Shown here: positions 1 to 8,977 of the stretch, piece by piece
How the letters are laid out: each line of letters opens with the position of its first letter
Numbering within the stretch: the stretch's first letter is position 1
Assembly: GCA_013202635.1 (NCBI GenBank)
Contig: JABMRO010000484.1
Location: 1-23,687 of the forward strand
DNA from: Planctomycetota bacterium
GTDB taxonomy: Bacteria; Planctomycetota; Phycisphaerae; Sedimentisphaerales; Anaerobacaceae
Length of the DNA stretch: 23,687 nt
Reading direction: 5' to 3'
The notes under the pieces: generated by a model
What the model saw: only the letters and a program-made list of their open reading frames with translations
Told to the model about the DNA's origin: nothing
Database searches by the model: none
Position numbers and translations under genes: made by a program

Positions 1-33
1 GGCATACTTTGATAACTGGTATGGGAGATTTTT

Positions 34-1326
34 ATGGACAATAATTCTGATAACAAGGTGATGACCGGCAGAGAACGGGTGCTCAAGGCGCTAAATTACG
101 AACCTGTGGACCGTGTTCCTGTGGATTTAGGCGGTACGCTCGGCACAGGCGCTCACGTCAGTGTTATCGCGAATCTGCGCCGTGCACTCGGTCTGGATAA
201 GCCCGGGACTCCGGTTAAGGTTGTCGAGCCTTATCAAATGCTTGGTGAAGTTGCGGCTGATTTGCGGGAGATGTTGGTGGTTGACACGGTGAACCTGCCG
301 GGGCCGAAGAACCATTTTGGTTTTGCGAATACGGACTGGAAACCATGGAGGACCTTTGACGGTACGGATGTACTGGTGCCGGAGAAGTTCAATACCGAGC
401 CGGAAGCTAACGGTGATATTCTACAGTACCCGCAGGGTGATAAAACAGTACCGCCGTCAGGGCGGATGCCGAAAGGCGGGTTCTATTTTGATGACATTAT
501 TCGCCAGGGGCCGATTGACGAGGCCAGGCTCGACCCGGCTGATAATCTTGAGGATTTTGCATTGCTCAGCGAAGAAGATTTAAAAATTTATGAACAGTGG
601 GCACGCGAGCTTTATGACAATACCGACCTTGCGATTACAACAGGACTTCCGGGGACGGCTTTCGGGGATATAGCGCTGGTGCCGGCGGCTTTTCTGAAAC
701 ATCCGAAAGGAATTCGTGATATTGAAGAGTGGTATATCAGCACGGTTTCGCGAAGAGAATATGTTAAAGAGGTTTTTGCAGGCCAGACGGAAATCGCAAT
801 CAAGAATCTTGAGCGGATTTACCAGGCTGTTGGTAACAGAATACATGCCGTATGGCTGGACGGGACAGACCTGGCGGCACAGAATACATTATTCTGCGGC
901 CCGGATACTTATAAAGAGCTTTATCTGCCGTTCAGCAGAAAGCTCAACGACTGGATTCACACCCACACTAAATGGAAGACAATGAAACACTGCTGCGGAG
1001 GATGTGAGCCGCTGATTGAGGGATTCATAGAGGCGGGCTTCGATATTCTAAATCCCATCCAGACCTCGGCAAAGGGTATGGATCCAAAGCTATTGGTAGA
1101 GAAATACGGCGGCAGGATAATTTTCTGGGGCGGCGGCGTGGATACTCAACAGGTGCTGCCATTCGGCGAGCCTGAGCAGGTGCGCAAGCAGGTTGCCGAA
1201 CGGGTCGAGATATTCAATGCCAAGAAGGGTTTTGTATTCAGCACTATCCACAATATTCAGTGCAATACGCCGGTCGAAAACGTATTAGCGATGTTCGGAG
1301 CGCTGGGTAGAAAAGTGACAAAATAA
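34..1326 (+). CDS. Uroporphyrinogen decarboxylase (URO-D)-like / methyltransferase-like protein
   Basis: A 430-residue cytoplasmic protein of the URO-D superfamily, which holds HemE and the MtaA/CmuA-type cobalamin- or CoM-linked methyltransferases. The N-terminal GRERVLKALNYEPVDRVPVD is the usual opening of the non-HemE branch. Seen in the sequence: H319-C-C321 (KHCCGGC) and a later C410 (HNIQCNTP), matching the His-X-Cys...Cys zinc-ligand pattern of the methyltransferase branch, plus the FWGGGVDTQQ strand near the C-terminus. It is longer than HemE (about 350 residues) and carries no heme-pathway neighbours, so a role in porphyrin synthesis is unlikely. It opens a four-gene run with a GH2 glycosidase, a sulfatase and a sugar porter, gaps 21-37 nt, so a role in glycan use (for instance methyl-group handling) is possible but inferred only. 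A GGGAG lies about 5 nt before the ATG. Confidence 0.85.
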   Translation: MDNNSDNKVMTGRERVLKALNYEPVDRVPVDLGGTLGTGAHVSVIANLRRALGLDKPGTPVKVVEPYQMLGEVAADLREMLVVDTVNLPGPKNHFGFANTDWKPWRTFDGTDVLVPEKFNTEPEANGDILQYPQGDKTVPPSGRMPKGGFYFDDIIRQGPIDEARLDPADNLEDFALLSEEDLKIYEQWARELYDNTDLAITTGLPGTAFGDIALVPAAFLKHPKGIRDIEEWYISTVSRREYVKEVFAGQTEIAIKNLERIYQAVGNRIHAVWLDGTDLAAQNTLFCGPDTYKELYLPFSRKLNDWIHTHTKWKTMKHCCGGCEPLIEGFIEAGFDILNPIQTSAKGMDPKLLVEKYGGRIIFWGGGVDTQQVLPFGEPEQVRKQVAERVEIFNAKKGFVFSTIHNIQCNTPVENVLAMFGALGRKVTK

Positions 1327-1358
1327 AAGCAGTATAATATCAGAGAAAGGAATCTAAA

Positions 1359-3503
1359 ATGCTTAGACGATTGTTGCTAATTCTTTTTGTGATATCGTTA
1401 TTTGTGTGGGGCGGCTGTCATGGTGAAAGTAAAACCAATACTAAAGATACCGGCCCGAGACACATCATCGATTTGAATGGTACATGGGAGATAGCACAAG
1501 GCCCGATGGATTCAATGCCGGACAGCTTCGGGCATAAGGTACCGGTACCGGGGCTTGTCGATATGGCCAGGCCAGCTTTCGAAGAGGTCGGGAAAAAAAA
1601 TGAAAAGCGCCGGGCGTTCTGGTATCGGCGGACATTTACTGTCAAAGGAAAGATTCCGGATGTTGCAATATTAAAGATTCACAAGGCAAAGTACGGAACG
1701 AAGGTATTTCTTAACGGCGAGTTGGTGGGTGAGCATCTGCCATGCTTTACGCCGGCTCTGCTGGAGGTGAAGAAATTTCTTAAGGGTTCAGGCGGAGAAA
1801 ATGAACTAATCGTGCGGGTGGGTGCCGACCGTGAGAGTTTGCCGGAAGGTATGCCGGGAGGCTGGGACTTCGAGAAGTATCTGTATATCCCCGGTATTTA
1901 TGATTCGGTTGAGCTGATTCTGACAGGCAAGCCGTTTATTGTGAACGTGCAAACCGTTCCGGATATTTCTCAAAACAAGGTCCGGGTTGTGACGGAAGTG
2001 CAAGGGCCCGCCGGCTCTGGATACGGTTCCGTCTCATACGAAGTAACGGAAGTAAGTACAGGCAAACTCGTCGGCTCAGTAGAAAGCAGTGGCGTTGCTT
2101 TTTCGTTTGGGACAACAAAGCTTAACACCAGTATCCCAATAGAAAACTGCAAGCTATGGACTCCTGAGAATCCTTTTCTATATGAATTGAAGCTGAGTAC
2201 AGGCGAGGATTGTATTCGTGTTCGGTTTGGGATGCGGTCGTTTCGGTTTGATAAGGAAAGCGGCCGGGCTGTTCTGAACGGCAAGCCGTATATTATGCGC
2301 GGGACGAATGTGTGCGCATATCGTTTCCTTGAGGATGCAGAGCGAGGCGATAAGCCCTGGCGTAGAGATTGGGTCCGCCGGCTTCATCGCAAGTTCAAGA
2401 GTATGCACTGGAATTCGATTCGTTACTGTATCGGTTTTCCACCTGAACTATGGTATGAAATCGCCGACGAGGAGGGATTTTTGATTCAGGATGAGTTTCC
2501 CATCTGGCTGCTCAGTAAAGCGCCGGAAAATCCCAAGAGCGAGAAGATAATTCCGGAATATACCGAATGGATGCGCGAACGGTGGAACCATGCCTGCGTG
2601 GTTATCTGGGACGCGCAGAATGAGAGTATAACTGAAGAGACGGGCAAAGCTTTGAGCGCAGTTCGGCATCTGGATTTGTCCAATCGGCCGTGGGATAACG
2701 GCTGGGCGGCACCTGAGAGCGGCACTGACTATCTTGAATCTCATCCGTATCTTTTTAGCAAGATTCAATGGGGCAGTGGAGATTTTCATTTGTCAGATTT
2801 GGCCAATACCTCCGGCAGGCCCCGTGTGAGAGATGCCCAGAAAGAATTTAAGCTTCCGATTATAATCAATGAGTATGCGTGGTTGTGGCTTAATCGTGAT
2901 GGTACGACAACATGTTTAACAAATAAGGTGTATGACAGTTTGCTCGGGCCAAATTCGACCATAGAACAGAGGCGACTGCTTTATGCGCGTTATCTGGCGG
3001 CCCTTACCGAATTCTGGCGGTGTCATCGCGAATGTGCCGGTGTGCTGCACTTCTGCGGGTTGGGGTATTCCCGGGCCGGTGACAAGCCCCGGCCTGAAGG
3101 CGGCGCGACGAGCGACCACTTCATCGACCTGGAGAAACTCACTTTCGAGCCGAACTTCGAGCGGTATGTTCGTGACTCTTTTTCTCCGGTAGGATTGATG
3201 CTTGATTTCTGGGATGAGGAGATTTCCGGCGGGGCTGAGCGGTCGTTAAAGGTCTTTGTTATCAATGACCTGCATAAGGAATGGAAGGGAACTGTTCGCC
3301 TGCGGATTGTTCGTGGTAACAGTACCATTGCCGAGCAAACAAAGGATTGCACAGTTGGTTCCCTTGGAAGAGAGATATTGACATTCGAACAAAAGTTTCC
3401 GCAGCAGGCTGGAGAGTATCAGATTATCGGGGAATTGATTAAAGTTGATGGTACTGTCGTTCGCAGCCTGCGAGACTTTAAGATAGTATCGGCGGGCAAT
3501 TAG
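1359..3503 (+). CDS. Glycoside hydrolase family 2 lipoprotein (beta-galactosidase/beta-glucuronidase type)
   Basis: A 714-residue exo-glycosidase of family GH2, retaining mechanism. Residues 1-20 form a lipoprotein signal: an Arg pair, a hydrophobic stretch, and VWGGC with C20 as the lipidated cysteine, so it is anchored outside the cytoplasm. Domains in order: sugar-binding jelly roll (about 38-190, with the DLNGTWEIAQG start and an IPGIYDSVEL end), Ig-like sandwich (about 195-300), TIM barrel (about 305-600) and a C-terminal beta domain. The likely acid/base is E422 in WDAQNES and the likely nucleophile E505 in IIINEYAW. The short barrel is typical of the many unassigned GH2 proteins in Planctomycetota and Bacteroidota; beta-galactosidase and beta-glucuronidase are both possible. 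It sits 32 nt after the URO-D-like gene and 37 nt before the sulfatase, which suggests joint action on a sulfated oligosaccharide. Confidence 0.88.
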   Translation: MLRRLLLILFVISLFVWGGCHGESKTNTKDTGPRHIIDLNGTWEIAQGPMDSMPDSFGHKVPVPGLVDMARPAFEEVGKKNEKRRAFWYRRTFTVKGKIPDVAILKIHKAKYGTKVFLNGELVGEHLPCFTPALLEVKKFLKGSGGENELIVRVGADRESLPEGMPGGWDFEKYLYIPGIYDSVELILTGKPFIVNVQTVPDISQNKVRVVTEVQGPAGSGYGSVSYEVTEVSTGKLVGSVESSGVAFSFGTTKLNTSIPIENCKLWTPENPFLYELKLSTGEDCIRVRFGMRSFRFDKESGRAVLNGKPYIMRGTNVCAYRFLEDAERGDKPWRRDWVRRLHRKFKSMHWNSIRYCIGFPPELWYEIADEEGFLIQDEFPIWLLSKAPENPKSEKIIPEYTEWMRERWNHACVVIWDAQNESITEETGKALSAVRHLDLSNRPWDNGWAAPESGTDYLESHPYLFSKIQWGSGDFHLSDLANTSGRPRVRDAQKEFKLPIIINEYAWLWLNRDGTTTCLTNKVYDSLLGPNSTIEQRRLLYARYLAALTEFWRCHRECAGVLHFCGLGYSRAGDKPRPEGGATSDHFIDLEKLTFEPNFERYVRDSFSPVGLMLDFWDEEISGGAERSLKVFVINDLHKEWKGTVRLRIVRGNSTIAEQTKDCTVGSLGREILTFEQKFPQQAGEYQIIGELIKVDGTVVRSLRDFKIVSAGN

Positions 3504-3540
3504 TGTTGAATTTATCAACATAACTTTGGAGGAATAAAAA

Positions 3541-5478
3541 ATGAGCACGAACAAAAGTACGCGTCGCAATTTCCTTAAAGCGATGGGATTATGTGCATCA
3601 GGCGTTGCTGTTTCCGGGTGCGGCGGCCCAGTCAGGCGTACGGTGTATAGAGCACCTGCCGAAAAACCGAATATCCTCTGGATTACGTGTGAAGACGTCA
3701 GCAGTCCTTACCTGGGCTGTTATGGTGACATTTTCGCCAGAACGCCGAATATAGACAGTCTGGCTGAGGCAAGCGTACTATATACAAAGGCATTTGCTAC
3801 CGCTCCGGTATGTGCGCCGTCGCGTTCGTGCCTGGTAACTGGTGTTTATGCAACTTCTACGGGTACGCAGCATCTGCGTTCGGATGTAAAATTGCCGAGA
3901 GAAATAAAGTGTTTTCCGGAATATCTTCGGGCGGCCGGCTATTACTGCTCAAACAATTATAAAAAGGATTATAACTTCAAAGATGTAAATGTCTGGGACG
4001 AATCGAGCGATACCGCTCATTGGCGCAGGCGTAAACCCGGTCAGCCGTTTTTCAGTGTGTTCAACTTTACTTCTACGCATCAGGGGCAGATTAACGGTTC
4101 CGATGAGGAGTTTTTTGATAAGTACACATCGAAGCTAAAACCGGAAGAACGCCATGACGGCAAAAAAATCCCGCTTCCGCCGTATTATCCTGATACTCCG
4201 TTTGTACGGAAGATATGGACTCGTTATTACAACCTGATTACTTTTATGGACAAGCAGGTCGGCGATTTGCTCAACCGGCTTGAAGCCGACGGTTTGGCAG
4301 ATAATACGATAGTTTTCTTTTTCTCAGACCACGGCCTGGGTATTCCCCGGTTCAAAAGAACACTTTACGATTCCGGTCTTCATGTCCCGTTAATCATTCG
4401 TTTCCCCCGGCGGTATCAAAATTTCTCGCCGCTCAGAGCTGGCAGGAGAACCGACAGGTTAGTCAGTTTTGTCGATTTTGCTCCGACTGTTCTGCATTTG
4501 GCAGGGCTGCCCGTTCCCGCCTATATGCAGGGCCGGGCGTTCCTCGGAGCCGGGGCGGGACTGCCGAGAGAATATATCTTTGGAGCATCCAGCCGGGTTG
4601 ACGAAGCTTATGAGTTTTCTCGCTGTGTGCGCGACAAGCGCTACAAGTATATTCGCAATTATATGCCGCATTTGCCTTATATACAGCCAAGCGAATATCC
4701 GGACAGGGCCGAGATTATGCAGGAGCTGCTCAGGGCGGTTGCTGAAGAAAAGCTCTCAAGTGTACAAAAGTTACACTGGGCACCGACCAAGCCGCTTGAG
4801 GAGCTTTATGACACGTTGGCCGACCGGCATGAAATAAACAATCTGGCTGCTTTGCCTCAAACGCGGCGGATTCTTGAGAGGCTGCGCAAGGTACACCTTC
4901 AATGGATGATTGGGACACATGATACGGGATTGTTGTCGGAGGCTGAGATGCATATTCGTTCGGAAGGTTCGACACCTTATGAAATGGCGCAGCAAATTGG
5001 CAAGTATCCTCAATGGCGTATTTTTGCTGCGGCGGAATTGGTTGGTAAGGGGCCGAGTAATATTCCTAAGCTAATCAGGTTGTTAAGTGATTCTGACAGT
5101 GCGGTTCGTTACTGGGCAGCCGTAGCTCTAAGCGTCCTTGGTTCCGGTGCAAGGCCTGTCATCGAGGCGCTAACCGGACGGCTGGAAGATTCAAGCCCGA
5201 ACGTGCGGTTTGCATCGGCCGGTGCATTGTGCAAACTGGGGCTGTGTGAAAATGCTTTGCCGGTATTGGCTGAAGGTCTGGAAGAGCAGCGGGAGGAAAC
5301 TATCCTGTACGCCGCACGCGAGATTCAGGGTCTTGGCAGTAAGGCCCGTCCGATTGTTCAGCAGATAAGAGAGGCCCAGGGGCGATGTAAAAATTCGGAT
5401 GGGACGTATAAGAATAATAATCATGCAATGTTTATCGACTGGGCCCTAAAATACGCTCTTGAGAATTGCCGGGAATAA
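3541..5478 (+). CDS. Tat-exported lipoprotein sulfatase (SGSH-like) with C-terminal HEAT-like repeats
   Basis: A 645-residue type I sulfatase, an alkaline-phosphatase-fold enzyme that removes sulfate esters or N-sulfate from sugars. The N-terminus has a twin-arginine motif (STRRNFLK, R8-R9) and a lipobox ending at C27 (AVSGC), so it is probably exported folded and lipid-anchored. The sulfatase signature C91-A-P-S-R95 is complete, with C91 the residue converted to formylglycine by a maturase not present here. Metal-site elements are ITCEDVS near residues 47-53 and FFFSDHG near 258-264, the style of the heparan N-sulfatase-like group. Residues about 500-630 form helical HEAT-like repeats (IPKLIRLLSDSDSAVRYWAA, then PVIEALTGRLEDSSPNVRFA). 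A GGAGG lies 8 nt before the ATG. Being between a GH2 enzyme and a sugar porter, it likely desulfates a glycan that they process. The substrate cannot be read from the sequence. Confidence 0.93.
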   Translation: MSTNKSTRRNFLKAMGLCASGVAVSGCGGPVRRTVYRAPAEKPNILWITCEDVSSPYLGCYGDIFARTPNIDSLAEASVLYTKAFATAPVCAPSRSCLVTGVYATSTGTQHLRSDVKLPREIKCFPEYLRAAGYYCSNNYKKDYNFKDVNVWDESSDTAHWRRRKPGQPFFSVFNFTSTHQGQINGSDEEFFDKYTSKLKPEERHDGKKIPLPPYYPDTPFVRKIWTRYYNLITFMDKQVGDLLNRLEADGLADNTIVFFFSDHGLGIPRFKRTLYDSGLHVPLIIRFPRRYQNFSPLRAGRRTDRLVSFVDFAPTVLHLAGLPVPAYMQGRAFLGAGAGLPREYIFGASSRVDEAYEFSRCVRDKRYKYIRNYMPHLPYIQPSEYPDRAEIMQELLRAVAEEKLSSVQKLHWAPTKPLEELYDTLADRHEINNLAALPQTRRILERLRKVHLQWMIGTHDTGLLSEAEMHIRSEGSTPYEMAQQIGKYPQWRIFAAAELVGKGPSNIPKLIRLLSDSDSAVRYWAAVALSVLGSGARPVIEALTGRLEDSSPNVRFASAGALCKLGLCENALPVLAEGLEEQREETILYAAREIQGLGSKARPIVQQIREAQGRCKNSDGTYKNNNHAMFIDWALKYALENCRE

Positions 5479-5499
5479 TCACACAAGTACATTATTAAA

Positions 5500-6900
5500 A
5501 TGAGTAACTCTATGAACAACACGCTTATAAACGAAGAAAAGGGCAGCATTGTATATGTAATGCTCGTATGTATGGTCGCTGCGCTGGGAGGGCTGTTGTT
5601 CGGCTATGATACGGGGGTAATTAACGGCGCGATAGGGCCCTTAAAAACACACTTTAGTCTTGATGCGAACTGGGCAGGCTGGGCGACGGGCTGTGCCCTG
5701 GTCGGCTGTGCCATCGGGGCTGCTGCCGCCGGGGTTCTAAGCGACTGGCTTGGCCGGAAAAAGGTGCTTATTCTTTCTGCGATTTTGTTTTTCATCTCGG
5801 CGGTTGGAACGGCCCTGCCGAAAAGTATTACGGCTTTCATTATTTTCCGTATAATCGGCGGTCTGGGTGTTGGGGCGGCGTCGATGTCTTCACCTATGTA
5901 TATTGCCGAGATTAGCCCTGCGAAGATTCGCGGGCGGATGGTATCGGTCAATCAGTTTGCGATTGTAAGCGGTTTTCTGGTTGTTTATTTTGTGAATTAT
6001 TTTATCTCTCTTCAGGGCGACCAGATGTGGAACCAGGAGTCCGGCTGGCGGTGGATGTTTGGTTCGGAGTCGCTGCCGGCCTTGCTGTTGCTGGTGCTGC
6101 TGTTCTTTGTACCGGAGAGTCCCCGCTGGCTGACGAAACAAAACCGCAGTGAGGAGGCTTTGGAAATTCTTACCCGTGTTAATGGTGCCCAATACGCTCA
6201 AACCGAGCTACTGGAAATCAAGGACGCGATTGCCCACGAGAGCGGGTCGCTTAAACAGTTGTTTCAGCCGAGGATGAAAATTGTATTGGTCATCGGTATC
6301 GTATTAGCGGTCCTGCAGCAGGTTACGGGTATTAATGTTTTCCTTTATTTCGGGACCGAGATTTTCAAGAAGATGGGTTCCGAAACCAATGCCGCTCTTC
6401 TTCAAACCGTAGTGGTTGGCGTGGTGAATCTGAGCTTTACTATTATAGCCATCTGGACGGTGGACAAAGTGGGCCGGAAGCCTTTGATGATTATCGGTTC
6501 GTCGGGGATGGGGCTTTCGCTGTTAGGGATGGGCTTGATGGCATACTGCCAAAAGACAGATTTGTGGGTTCTGCTGTTCATGCTGGGTTATATAGCCTGC
6601 TTTGCGCTTTCGGTCGGGCCTGTAACATGGGTTATCCTGTCGGAGATATTCCCGACCCGTATCCGCGGGAGGGCAATGGCTATTGCCACGGTATGTCTGT
6701 GGGTGGCGAATTACTTTGTTTCTCAGACGTTTCCTATGATGGACGAAAATAGCTGGCTGCTCGATAAGTTTCATCATGCTTTTCCGTTCTGGCTGTATGG
6801 GATTTTCTGCGTTGTACTGGTTGGTTTTGTCTGGCGGTTCTTGCCGGAGACCAAGGGCAAGACATTGGAAGAGATAGAAAAACACTGGATGAGCTTATAG
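5500..6900 (+). CDS. MFS sugar porter family transporter
   Basis: A 466-residue inner-membrane transporter of the major facilitator superfamily, sugar porter family (XylE/GalP/AraE type), usually a sugar:H+ symporter. Seen: first helix GGLLFGYDTGVINGAIG, loop 2-3 motif DWLGRKK, PESPRWL after helix 6, the QQVTGINVFLYFGTEIF helix 7 signature, DKVGRKPLM in loop 8-9 and the C-terminal PETKGKTLEEIEKHW. Twelve hydrophobic segments are apparent and the length is normal. The start is set by the usual cytoplasmic N-terminus; a second Met lies four codons in, and no clear Shine-Dalgarno is visible. It closes the glycan-use gene run, 21 nt after the sulfatase, and probably imports the monosaccharide released by the two exported enzymes. 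Galactose, xylose or arabinose cannot be told apart by eye. Confidence 0.93.
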   Translation: MSNSMNNTLINEEKGSIVYVMLVCMVAALGGLLFGYDTGVINGAIGPLKTHFSLDANWAGWATGCALVGCAIGAAAAGVLSDWLGRKKVLILSAILFFISAVGTALPKSITAFIIFRIIGGLGVGAASMSSPMYIAEISPAKIRGRMVSVNQFAIVSGFLVVYFVNYFISLQGDQMWNQESGWRWMFGSESLPALLLLVLLFFVPESPRWLTKQNRSEEALEILTRVNGAQYAQTELLEIKDAIAHESGSLKQLFQPRMKIVLVIGIVLAVLQQVTGINVFLYFGTEIFKKMGSETNAALLQTVVVGVVNLSFTIIAIWTVDKVGRKPLMIIGSSGMGLSLLGMGLMAYCQKTDLWVLLFMLGYIACFALSVGPVTWVILSEIFPTRIRGRAMAIATVCLWVANYFVSQTFPMMDENSWLLDKFHHAFPFWLYGIFCVVLVGFVWRFLPETKGKTLEEIEKHWMSL

Positions 6901-6952
6901 ATAAGGCAGTGAGAGAGTATTTAGTGATATTAATAGTATAGTTGGATTTAAG

Positions 6953-7375
6953 ATGGATTTTCCGGAACGAACGACTATTCAAAGCCATGCGATAACTATT
7001 GTGCCGCGATACGCGGAAACCGACAAGGCAGGAGTGGTTCACCACAGTGTTTATCCCGTGTGGTTTGAGATGGGACGCACGGAGCTGTTACGGGCTAACG
7101 GGCTGGCATACAAAGACCTCGAAGAAGCGGGTGTATTATTTGTGGTGGCTGAGTTGTGTATAAAATACCGACGGCCTGCGATGTATGACGAGAAACTGCA
7201 ACTGGAAACACATTGCTCGGCGGTTACGGCCGGTAGAGTTGAGCACAGCTACAGGCTTACTCGCAGCAGTGACGGGGTGCTGCTTGTTGAGGGTTCGAGC
7301 GTGCTGGCTCATGTCAACGCCGAGGGCAAGGTCCGCCGAATACTCAAATTTATGTATCCGGCAAAAGCCGATTAG
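6953..7375 (+). CDS. Acyl-CoA thioesterase, 4HBT hotdog family (YbgC-like)
   Basis: A 140-residue single hotdog-fold protein of the 4-hydroxybenzoyl-CoA thioesterase family, hydrolysing acyl-CoA or acyl-ACP in the cytoplasm. The active-site motif RYAETDKAGVVHHSVYPVWFE is present, with D24 the expected catalytic acid, followed by ELLRANGLAYKDLEEAG and YRRPAMYDEKLQLET, all typical of YbgC/FcbC-like proteins. Length matches the family. It lies 52 nt after the sugar porter and 119 nt before purF on the same strand, so it may be co-transcribed with either, although no functional link is obvious. In proteobacteria YbgC goes with the tol-pal operon; that context is absent here, so the substrate stays open. 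Confidence 0.85.
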   Translation: MDFPERTTIQSHAITIVPRYAETDKAGVVHHSVYPVWFEMGRTELLRANGLAYKDLEEAGVLFVVAELCIKYRRPAMYDEKLQLETHCSAVTAGRVEHSYRLTRSSDGVLLVEGSSVLAHVNAEGKVRRILKFMYPAKAD

Positions 7376-7456
7376 AAATTTTCTAACGAGTGATACTGCG
7401 CGAAAAGCCAAAATTTTGCCGGGAGAATCAGAAAAAGCAATTCATTTGTTGGTTTT

Positions 7457-7488
7457 CAATTGACAATTCACGCCTGACAATTGACAAT
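7457..7488 (+). repeat. Short direct repeat, heptamer-phased, just before purF
   Basis: CAATTGACAAT occurs perfectly at 7457-7467 and 7478-7488, 21 bp apart. The core TGACAAT occurs at 7461, 7475 and 7482, so copies fall on a 7-bp grid with one degenerate unit between. The array ends 6 bp before the purF ATG at 7495, in the place where a Shine-Dalgarno would be. It may be an operator, a slipped tandem repeat or a common intergenic repeat of this genome; the window cannot decide. Confidence 0.5.
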
Positions 7489-7494
7489 CCTTTT

Positions 7495-8931
7495 ATGGCT
7501 TCAGACAAAAAAGAAAACTGCGGTCTTTTTGGCATTTTTGGTGACCCCGAGGCTGTTCATAAGGCCTATTTCGGCCTGCACAGCCTTCAGCACCGTGGTC
7601 AGGAATCGGCGGGAATTGCCTCAAGTGACGGTGAATTGATTCAATGCTATGCCGGGATGGGTATGGTCAGGAGGGTGTTTCGTTCAGGCAGCGGTATTTT
7701 AAAAAAACTGTCTAATCCGATAGCGATCGGTCATGTTCGGTATTCGACGACAGGCTCAAGCACGGCCGTAAATTGTCAGCCGCTTTTGGCCGAGTACTCC
7801 CGCGGGCAGGTGGCGGTGGCGCATAACGGCAACCTTATAAACGCATCATTATTACGGGACGAATATGAGGCGCACGGCAGTATATTTAAGTCCACAAACG
7901 ATACAGAGGTAATTATTCATTTACTCGCCAAGCCGAGCCATTCCGGCAATCCCGACTATTTGGGACACGTATTGAACCATCTTCAGGGCGCATATAGCCT
8001 GCTGTTTTTATTTGCCGACCGTATTGAAGCGGCACGGGACCCTTATGGAATCAGGCCTTTATGTATAGGCCAAACGGACAAAGGTGCTTACGTGGTTGCC
8101 AGTGAGACATGCGCCTTTGATGTCGTCAACGCAAAGTTTATTCGTGAAGTTGAGCCCGGCGAAATCGTTCGGCTGGACAAAGACGGGCTGCACAGCAGTT
8201 TCTTCGTTAAGCCGGGCACTGTAACGCCGGCCCACTGTATCTTTGAGCATGTTTACTTCGCCAAACAAAACAGCACCTTTTTCAGTGAAAACGTTCACGA
8301 GTTCAGAAAGAATCTCGGCAGACAACTGGCAAAAGAACATCCCGTTGATGCGGACGTGGTAATACCCGTGCCGGACTCGGGGACATCGGCGGGGATAGGA
8401 TACGCCGAAGAAAGTAAAATACCTTTCGATATGGGATTAGTCAGAAGCCATTATGCAGGCAGAACTTTTATCTCGCCGGAACAGAAATTAAGAGAGCTGG
8501 AAGTCAAACTCAAGCTGGCCGTGATTAACGAAGTTGTGGATGGCAAGCGGGTTGTGGTAGTGGACGACTCGATTGTCCGGGGCACGACCACCAGAGGCAA
8601 GATCAGGGCGATGCGCCAGGCCGGGGCTAAAGAGATTCACATGCGGGTTAGCTGTCCGCCAATCAGGTTTCCCTGTTTTTATGGTATTGATTTTCCAACC
8701 AAGGAGGAGCTGCTGGCAAACAATCGTGATTTGTCTCAAATCGCGGAATTCCTTGAAGTTGACAGCGTTGGCTATATGTCACTTGAAGGATTGCTTGGGT
8801 GTGCGAAATTGCCGGATGACCACTATTGTACGGCCTGCTGGAGCGGCAAATACAGAATACCTATAGATGTTGCAGTCAATAAATTCGCAATGGAGTGCTA
8901 TCAAATGAATATGTTCGAAAACGAACAGTAG
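7495..8931 (+). CDS. purF: Amidophosphoribosyltransferase
   Basis: First enzyme of de novo purine synthesis: PRPP + glutamine gives 5-phosphoribosylamine, glutamate and PPi. With the ATG at 7495 the protein has 478 residues: a short propeptide MASDKKEN, then C9, the Ntn-type nucleophile exposed after cleavage, as in the B. subtilis-type enzyme. The glutaminase domain shows HSLQHRGQESAGIA, RYSTTG and AHNGNL. The PRTase domain carries the PRPP loop VVVDDSIVRGTTT (D357-D358). Four cysteines, C248, C394, C445 and C448 (CTAC), match the 4Fe-4S ligands of the oxygen-sensitive class. The frame stays open upstream to a GTG at 7390, but that would add 35 residues before the propeptide, so the internal ATG was chosen. 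No Shine-Dalgarno is visible; a TGACAAT repeat fills that place. purM follows 46 nt later. Confidence 0.96.
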   Translation: MASDKKENCGLFGIFGDPEAVHKAYFGLHSLQHRGQESAGIASSDGELIQCYAGMGMVRRVFRSGSGILKKLSNPIAIGHVRYSTTGSSTAVNCQPLLAEYSRGQVAVAHNGNLINASLLRDEYEAHGSIFKSTNDTEVIIHLLAKPSHSGNPDYLGHVLNHLQGAYSLLFLFADRIEAARDPYGIRPLCIGQTDKGAYVVASETCAFDVVNAKFIREVEPGEIVRLDKDGLHSSFFVKPGTVTPAHCIFEHVYFAKQNSTFFSENVHEFRKNLGRQLAKEHPVDADVVIPVPDSGTSAGIGYAEESKIPFDMGLVRSHYAGRTFISPEQKLRELEVKLKLAVINEVVDGKRVVVVDDSIVRGTTTRGKIRAMRQAGAKEIHMRVSCPPIRFPCFYGIDFPTKEELLANNRDLSQIAEFLEVDSVGYMSLEGLLGCAKLPDDHYCTACWSGKYRIPIDVAVNKFAMECYQMNMFENEQ

Positions 8932-8977
8932 CGTCTGTTCGGGTTTCCGGATTTCTGTAAACCAAAAGCGGCGAAAA

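Noticed and set aside
7390..7494. Upstream GTG extension of purF by 35 codons
   Set aside because: The extension would put 43 residues before the catalytic Cys instead of a short propeptide, has no Shine-Dalgarno, and covers repeat DNA. The ATG at 7495 fits the family.
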